A stretch of DNA of 64,000 bases from Lewinellaceae bacterium (GTDB taxonomy: Bacteria > Bacteroidota > Bacteroidia > Chitinophagales > Saprospiraceae), in the NCBI GenBank assembly GCA_020636435.1, contig JACJXX010000002.1:4092001-4156000 (forward strand). Direction: 5' to 3'. Both the position numbers and the translations under genes were made by a program. Of this stretch, positions 59,865 to 64,000 are shown one piece after another (within the stretch, counting starts at the first letter, position 1; every line of letters starts with the position of its first letter). Below the pieces are notes generated by a model, which was not told the DNA's origin, did no database searches, and worked only from the letters and a program-made list of their open reading frames with translations.

Positions 59865-59923
59865 TTCAGGTTTTTGGGCTTTGTAAGAGCGATAAAGGAG
59901 CTATCAAAGCCCAAAAACCTGAA
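59865..59923. repeat. Perfect 19-bp inverted repeat
   Basis: TTCAGGTTTTTGGGCTTTG (59865-59883) is inverted exactly at 59905-59923 around a 21-base loop. It lies in the gap between tonB and exbD and has T and A runs inside the arms. It may be a terminator for exbD or a mobile repeat. Confidence 0.7.
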
Positions 59924-60012
59924 CCGCTGAACAGGAAACCTTTTTACCCCTGCTTCCTGGAAACAATGTAACCATGAGGCTACTCCGGAAAGTCTAGTTT
60001 GGAACTCCGGCA

Positions 60013-60266
60013 CCCAATAATGGGAAATTTTATTGGGACTCCACCCCCTGACCCCCGCCAGCGGGGGAAAACACACCCCTGAATCGGAGTAAATGTCCCC
60101 CGCTGGCGGGGGATTTAGGGGGTGGACAAAATATTCTTCGCCTTCAATAGTTTCCGGAGCACCCTCAACCATACAGCAATTCAACCCCCGTCTTCGCCCC
60201 GACTTCTGCGAAGTACGGGGCTCTGCCGGGTAAAATCCAACCATCCAACCATCCAACCATCCAACC
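60013..60266. repeat. Inverted repeats and satellite in the tonB-exbD gap
   Basis: A small CCCAATAA/TTATTGGG hairpin (60013-60038) is followed by a larger one: CCACCCCCTGACCCCCGCCA at 60041 with its near-inverse (GCTGGCGGGGG ... AGGGGGTGG) ending at 60125. Then comes a CCATCCAACCATCCAACC run (60239-60266). No gene is supported. Confidence 0.7.
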
Positions 60267-60297
60267 ATGCCCCTCTAAGCCGCACACTGCCCCTCCC

Positions 60298-60699
60298 CTA
60301 CTCCATCCCCTCCGTCGCCAACACGCCATTGATCCGATAGCGCATCGCGATGTCCATCACGGCCACCACATGTTCGGTGGGGGTTCCTCGGTCCGGAGAA
60401 ATCGTGACCGCCGGGTTCCGGTTGCGGCGGGCCAGGCGCTCCATTTCGGATTCCAGCCCTTCAAGGGAAATGCTCCGGTTGTTCAGGTAATAGTTCCCTC
60501 CCTGGCTGATGCGCACGTCGTCGATCTTGTTGGTCGACGGCGTACTCGTTTTGGAACTGCTGGGCAGCTTCAGGTTGAGGGCGTTGGGCGCCACCAGCGA
60601 AGAAGTCAGCATGAAAAAGATCAGCAGCAGGAAGATGATGTCCGTTAAAGACGACATGCTAAACTCGGCGCTGACTTTGCTCCTTTTCTTTAATCCCAT
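60298..60699 (-). CDS. exbD: ExbD/TolR biopolymer transport protein
   Basis: A 133-residue protein with a basic N-terminus (MGLKKRSKVSAEFSMSSLTD), one membrane helix bearing the conserved Asp (SLTDIIFLLLIFFMLTSSLV) and a periplasmic domain (AVTISPDRGTPTEHVVAVMD). ExbD proteins carry protons through the ExbB-ExbD motor. It is the second of two ExbD genes, 8 bp after the other. Confidence 0.9.
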   Translation of the reverse strand: MGLKKRSKVSAEFSMSSLTDIIFLLLIFFMLTSSLVAPNALNLKLPSSSKTSTPSTNKIDDVRISQGGNYYLNNRSISLEGLESEMERLARRNRNPAVTISPDRGTPTEHVVAVMDIAMRYRINGVLATEGME

Positions 60700-60706
60700 A
60701 GTTCAT

Positions 60707-61105
60707 TCAGGTTTTGGGCTGTGTTGCAATAATGGCATTGACTTTCAGCCGGTTGGCGGCTTCCATGACCAGAACTACGTTGTCAAAAGGCGTTCCCACC
60801 TCGGCAACGATGGTCACCGTTGCATTTTCCCGGTTGTCGGAAGTCCGGATTGCCATTCGGAGGGCTTGCTCCAGATTGCGCCGGCCTACCTCGTTGTTGT
60901 TCACCGTAAACTTCCCGTTCTTGTCGATGCTCACTACTGTGGAGGTCGCAGCAACTGTTTTGGAGTCGGATTTCGGCAACTCGAAAGGTTGAATGCGAAC
61001 AAAATTAGCCGTCAACATAAAGAAGATCAGCAACAGAAAGATGATGTCTGTCAAAGACGACATGCTGAACTCTGCATTGACTTTATTTCTCTTTTTTAAT
61101 CCCAT
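60707..61105 (-). CDS. exbD: ExbD/TolR biopolymer transport protein
   Basis: A 132-residue relative of the next gene with the same basic N-terminus (MGLKKRNKVNAEFSMSSLTD) and helix with its Asp (SLTDIIFLLLIFFMLTANFV). The periplasmic parts differ (VVSIDKNGKFTVNNNEVGRR). Two ExbD genes per set are common in Bacteroidota. It follows ExbB at a 144-bp distance that includes repeats. Confidence 0.9.
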   Translation of the reverse strand: MGLKKRNKVNAEFSMSSLTDIIFLLLIFFMLTANFVRIQPFELPKSDSKTVAATSTVVSIDKNGKFTVNNNEVGRRNLEQALRMAIRTSDNRENATVTIVAEVGTPFDNVVLVMEAANRLKVNAIIATQPKT

Positions 61106-61149
61106 AATCTTAGTATTTAGGGTTTAACCCAGCGTACTGCCATAGAACA

Positions 61150-61245
61150 AAGCAATCGAACCATCGAACCATCGAACCATGAACCCATAGCCCCGGCAAC
61201 CATCAAACCATTTCACCCTGAGCTTGTCGAAGGGCAACCATCTCC
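61150..61245. repeat. Satellite-like repeat between exbD and exbB
   Basis: An AACCATCG triple repeat at 61155-61178 and CAACCATTTCACCCTGAGCT-type sequence (61201-61240) match the block at 45060-45118. Non-coding. Confidence 0.6.
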
Positions 61246-61249
61246 CCCC

Positions 61250-61939
61250 CTACGCCGTCGGCTCCTGCAACAAGTCCATAAACTCCACGGTAGTCCTCTC
61301 CATTTTAAAGACCACTTTCTCAACATTGGCCACCAGTACGTTATAGCCGATGAAAGCGAGAATGCCGATGAACAGCCCACAGGCCGTAGTGATAAGCGCC
61401 TGATAGATGCCGCCCGCCAGCACGTCGGGAGTTACGTTTTGTTCGGTGGCCATGCGGTAAAAAGCCATGATCATACCTGTGACCGTTCCGAAGAAGCCGA
61501 TCATCGGCGCGGCGCCGGCGATGCTGGCCAGGGTGGATAGGTTCTTCTCCAACTTGAAAATCTCCAGGTTGCCCACATTTTCAATAGCGGCGTCGATATC
61601 GCGCAGGGGCTTGCCGATGCGTTGTATGCCCTTTTCCACCATCCGCGCAACCGGAGAGTCCGTGGTCTGGCAAAGCGCTTTGGCGCCCTGGATATTTCCC
61701 GACTGGACATTCGCCCGGATATTGTTCATAAAACTCTCATCGATGCGGCCGGCCCGCTTGATGGTCAGGTAGCGTTCTACAAAAATGTAAAGAGCGATCA
61801 CGGAAAGGACAAACAGAGCAAGAACGATAACAATACCCATGGTTCCGCTCTTGGCAATAATTTCGAAAAGGCTTTGGGTGCCCATTTCACGGTCGAGGCC
61901 TTCCGCCTCCTGAAACAACAATAAGGTTTGTTGCAACAT
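61250..61939 (-). CDS. exbB: MotA/TolQ/ExbB proton channel family protein
   Basis: A 229-residue membrane protein with an N-terminal helix (MGIVIVLALFVLSVIALYIF), a cytoplasmic domain and two further helices in the conserved stretch (ASIAGAAPMIGFFGTVTGMI, VLAGGIYQALITTACGLFIG). This is the ExbB/TolQ signature; the three-helix layout matches the family. It forms the stator that powers TonB together with the ExbD proteins just downstream. Confidence 0.92.
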   Translation of the reverse strand: MLQQTLLLFQEAEGLDREMGTQSLFEIIAKSGTMGIVIVLALFVLSVIALYIFVERYLTIKRAGRIDESFMNNIRANVQSGNIQGAKALCQTTDSPVARMVEKGIQRIGKPLRDIDAAIENVGNLEIFKLEKNLSTLASIAGAAPMIGFFGTVTGMIMAFYRMATEQNVTPDVLAGGIYQALITTACGLFIGILAFIGYNVLVANVEKVVFKMERTTVEFMDLLQEPTA

Positions 61940-62405
61940 GAATGATTGGTTTTTAGTTTGTGTTCAAAATGCCGGCATATCCCACCAGCTAGTTGTTAAC
62001 AACGAATTTGGAAATTGCCAAATTATTAAATAGCTGCCAAAAACAAGGGAGTTGGGCAATTAATTTCTTCAAGCCAGGCATTCCGGCAGCAAAATATGCC
62101 CCAAAATCCGGTTTCCTGACTGAAAAAGAAGGTTAAATTAAGAATTAGGGCTGGCAATTCCATTTTTTGGCCGAAGTTCTTATTTTTGTGTCGCCAGCGA
62201 AAATTCGCTAATTTGCCGGCAACGAATTTTTTCCATCGTTGTTTTCGTATATGCTACTGAACATAAATGCTATTCGAGTATTTTAGCCACAAAGGCGCCA
62301 AGGGCTCAAAGAACCACAATCCCGATAGCTATCGGGAAGTGCATCCTTAGTGTTTTTGTGTCTTAGTGGCAAAAGAACCATAAAACCTTACAATTCACAT
62401 AATTA
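61940..62405. other. Divergent intergenic region with palindromic repeat
   Basis: The region upstream of both exbB (minus) and the dehydrogenase (plus) has no gene. A perfect 16-bp palindrome, CCCGATAGCTATCGGG, is at 62321-62336. It sits between GCCACAAAGGC at 62286 and TTTTTGTGTCTTAGTGGC ending near 62370, which are imperfectly inverted to each other. Repeats of this type are frequent between genes in this phylum. Confidence 0.6.
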
Positions 62406-64000
62406 ATGAGCAGAAGAATCACCAAAGTAGCGGTCCTGGGTTCCGGTGTCATGGGCTCGGGCATTGCCTGCCACTTCGCCAATATCGGACTGGAAGTCCT
62501 GATGCTGGACATCGTGCCGCCCGGCCTGGCCGAAGACAGCCGCAAGAGGCCTGCCGAACGCAACCGCATCGCCTACGAAGCCCTGCAAAAAGCCATAAAG
62601 GGCAGGCCCGCCGCCCTTTATGACAAGAGCTACGCCTCCCGCGTCAGCATCGGCAATTTCGACGACGATTTCGAAAAGATCAAAGACTGCGACTGGATCA
62701 TTGAGGTGGTCGTCGAACGCCTGGACATCAAAAAGCAAGTCTTCGAAAAAGTAGACCGCTACCGGGCGAAAGGGTCCCTGGTCACCTCCAATACTTCCGG
62801 CATTCCCATTCATACCATGCTGGAAGGGCGCAGCGAGGACTTCCGCCAGCACTTCTGCGGCTCCCACTTTTTCAACCCGCCCCGCTACATGCGCCTGCTG
62901 GAAATCATCCCCAGCCCGGAAACCAAACCGGAAGTGGTTGACTTCCTCATGCACTACGGCGACCGCTACCTGGGCAAGCAGACGGTATTGTGCAAGGATA
63001 CGCCCGCTTTCATCGCCAACCGGGTCGGCGTTTACGCCATGGCCAAAATCTATCAGCTCGCCACCGAGCTGGGCATGCGCATCGAAACCGTCGACCGCCT
63101 GACCGGCCCGGCCATCGGCCGCCCCAAGACCGGCACTTTCCGCCTGGGCGACCTGGTCGGGCACGATACGGCCGCCAACGTCATCCGGGGCATCAAACAA
63201 AACTGCCCGGATGATGAGCAGGCCGGAACCTTCGAAATCCCCGAATACCTGCAGTTCCTGCTCGACAACAAATTCCTCGGCAATAAATCCGGGCAAGGCT
63301 TTTACAAAAAAACCAAAGAACGCGACGAGAACGGCAGGAACGTGATCCACGCCCTCAACCTGAAAACGCTGGAGTACGAACCGCAGTCGCTTCCCGACCT
63401 GCCCAGCCTGAAGGCCACCAAACAGATCGACAACCTGCCCAAACGGATCAAAGCCCTTTTCGGCGCCGAGGACCGGGGCGGAAAACTCATCCGCAAATCC
63501 CTGCTCGGCCTGTTCGCCTACGTCTCCAACCGCGTCCCGGAAATTTCGGACAACCTCTACGCCATCGACGACGCTATGAAGGCCGGTTACGCCTGGGAAC
63601 TGGGGCCGTTTGAATACTGGGACATCATCGGCGCCAAAAAAGGCATCGAGCTGGCTGAAGAGAAAGGGGAAACCGTAGCCGCCTGGGTTAAAGAAATGGT
63701 GGCTGCCGGGCACGACAAATTCTACAAGCGCGAAGGCGGCCTCAAGAAATACTACGATGCGGCTTCCAAAGCCTACAAAGTGGTTCCCGGTTCCGATGAA
63801 TTCATCATCCTGGCCAACTACCGCGACCGCAAACCCGTACTGCAGAATAACGAAATGAGCCTGCACGATATCGGCGATGGCGTGCTGTGCCTGGAATTCA
63901 CCAGCCCGCACAATTCCATCGGCGACGGTATCCTGCGCGGGATCAACGAGGCTATCCAACTGGCGGAGGAAGGGGACTGGCAAGGCATAGTTATCGGCAA
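62406..64000 (+). CDS. 3-hydroxyacyl-CoA dehydrogenase / enoyl-CoA hydratase (3' end outside window)
   Basis: At least 531 residues from ATG 62406. The N-terminus is an NAD-binding Rossmann fold (VAVLGSGVMGSGIACHFANI) and residues about 100-330 complete the dehydrogenase part (TSNTSGIPI, FCGSHFFNPPRYMRLLEIIP, KDTPAFIANRVGVYAM). A second C-terminal dehydrogenase-type domain (GYAWELGPFEYWDIIG) follows, and near the window end an enoyl-CoA hydratase domain starts (VLCLEFTSPHNSIGDGILRG). Such proteins catalyse two beta-oxidation steps. The order, dehydrogenase then hydratase, is the reverse of FadB/FadJ. The window ends inside the gene. Confidence 0.92.
   Translation, partial: MSRRITKVAVLGSGVMGSGIACHFANIGLEVLMLDIVPPGLAEDSRKRPAERNRIAYEALQKAIKGRPAALYDKSYASRVSIGNFDDDFEKIKDCDWIIEVVVERLDIKKQVFEKVDRYRAKGSLVTSNTSGIPIHTMLEGRSEDFRQHFCGSHFFNPPRYMRLLEIIPSPETKPEVVDFLMHYGDRYLGKQTVLCKDTPAFIANRVGVYAMAKIYQLATELGMRIETVDRLTGPAIGRPKTGTFRLGDLVGHDTAANVIRGIKQNCPDDEQAGTFEIPEYLQFLLDNKFLGNKSGQGFYKKTKERDENGRNVIHALNLKTLEYEPQSLPDLPSLKATKQIDNLPKRIKALFGAEDRGGKLIRKSLLGLFAYVSNRVPEISDNLYAIDDAMKAGYAWELGPFEYWDIIGAKKGIELAEEKGETVAAWVKEMVAAGHDKFYKREGGLKKYYDAASKAYKVVPGSDEFIILANYRDRKPVLQNNEMSLHDIGDGVLCLEFTSPHNSIGDGILRGINEAIQLAEEGDWQGIVIG

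Noticed and set aside
62403..63983. Antisense ORF of 526 residues opposite the dehydrogenase gene
   Set aside because: The plus-strand frame has clear Rossmann and dehydrogenase motifs; the antisense frame is a codon-use shadow.

Overview
The window looks like a chromosomal stretch of a Bacteroidota bacterium, most likely of the Saprospiria/Lewinella type. The support is the many exported proteins with type IX secretion (T9SS) C-terminal sorting modules (FPNP-type motifs followed by a short beta-rich tail), WD40-caspase proteins, an ExbB-ExbD-ExbD-TonB set, and start sites mostly lacking strong Shine-Dalgarno sequences. This assignment comes from protein families read by eye; no search was run.

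Layout. 1-444 is the tail of a calcium-binding-type T9SS protein, ended exactly at a small mobile element. 744-25574 is an exported protease-like region: three WD40-caspase proteins (744, 5160, 9118), one caspase-TPR protein (14747), two paralogous HExxH metallopeptidase-like proteins on the opposite strand (12822-14486 and 20536-22179), two paralogous coiled-coil secreted proteins (22437, 24024) and several exported proteins of unknown function. It is interrupted at 16996-19112 by a stack of an IS701-like insertion sequence and two short non-autonomous elements sharing CTAG target duplications. 25796-28012 is an APC permease with two universal-stress domains. 28122-36312 holds four T9SS cargo proteins. 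36699-41736 carries a TreS-maltokinase fusion and a NhaD antiporter. 41967-50895 is a stress and envelope region: sigma-54 activator, Dps, ECF sigma factor, AI-2E transporter, YtxH, holin-like and BrkB proteins, and two tiny overlapping Lys/Arg-rich ORFs. 51162-52463 is folC. 52464-57650 is a distinctly AT-rich block of T9SS cargo genes, the first of which is broken. 58286-61939 is the TonB/ExbD/ExbD/ExbB group on the minus strand. 62406 to the end is a 3-hydroxyacyl-CoA dehydrogenase/enoyl-CoA hydratase fusion, cut by the window edge.

Themes. Duplication is pervasive: caspase pairs with a nearly identical 3' half, an M48-like pair, a coiled-coil pair and a T9SS pair. Intergenic spaces are rich in inverted and interspersed repeats, notably a roughly 23-bp motif that occurs mostly in opposed pairs, CCATCCAA-type satellites, and small elements flanked by YTAR target duplications. 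The best candidate for an undescribed system is the 744-25574 region of exported caspases with M48-like proteins. Its function is not known from the sequence. No rRNA, tRNA or CRISPR array was seen.
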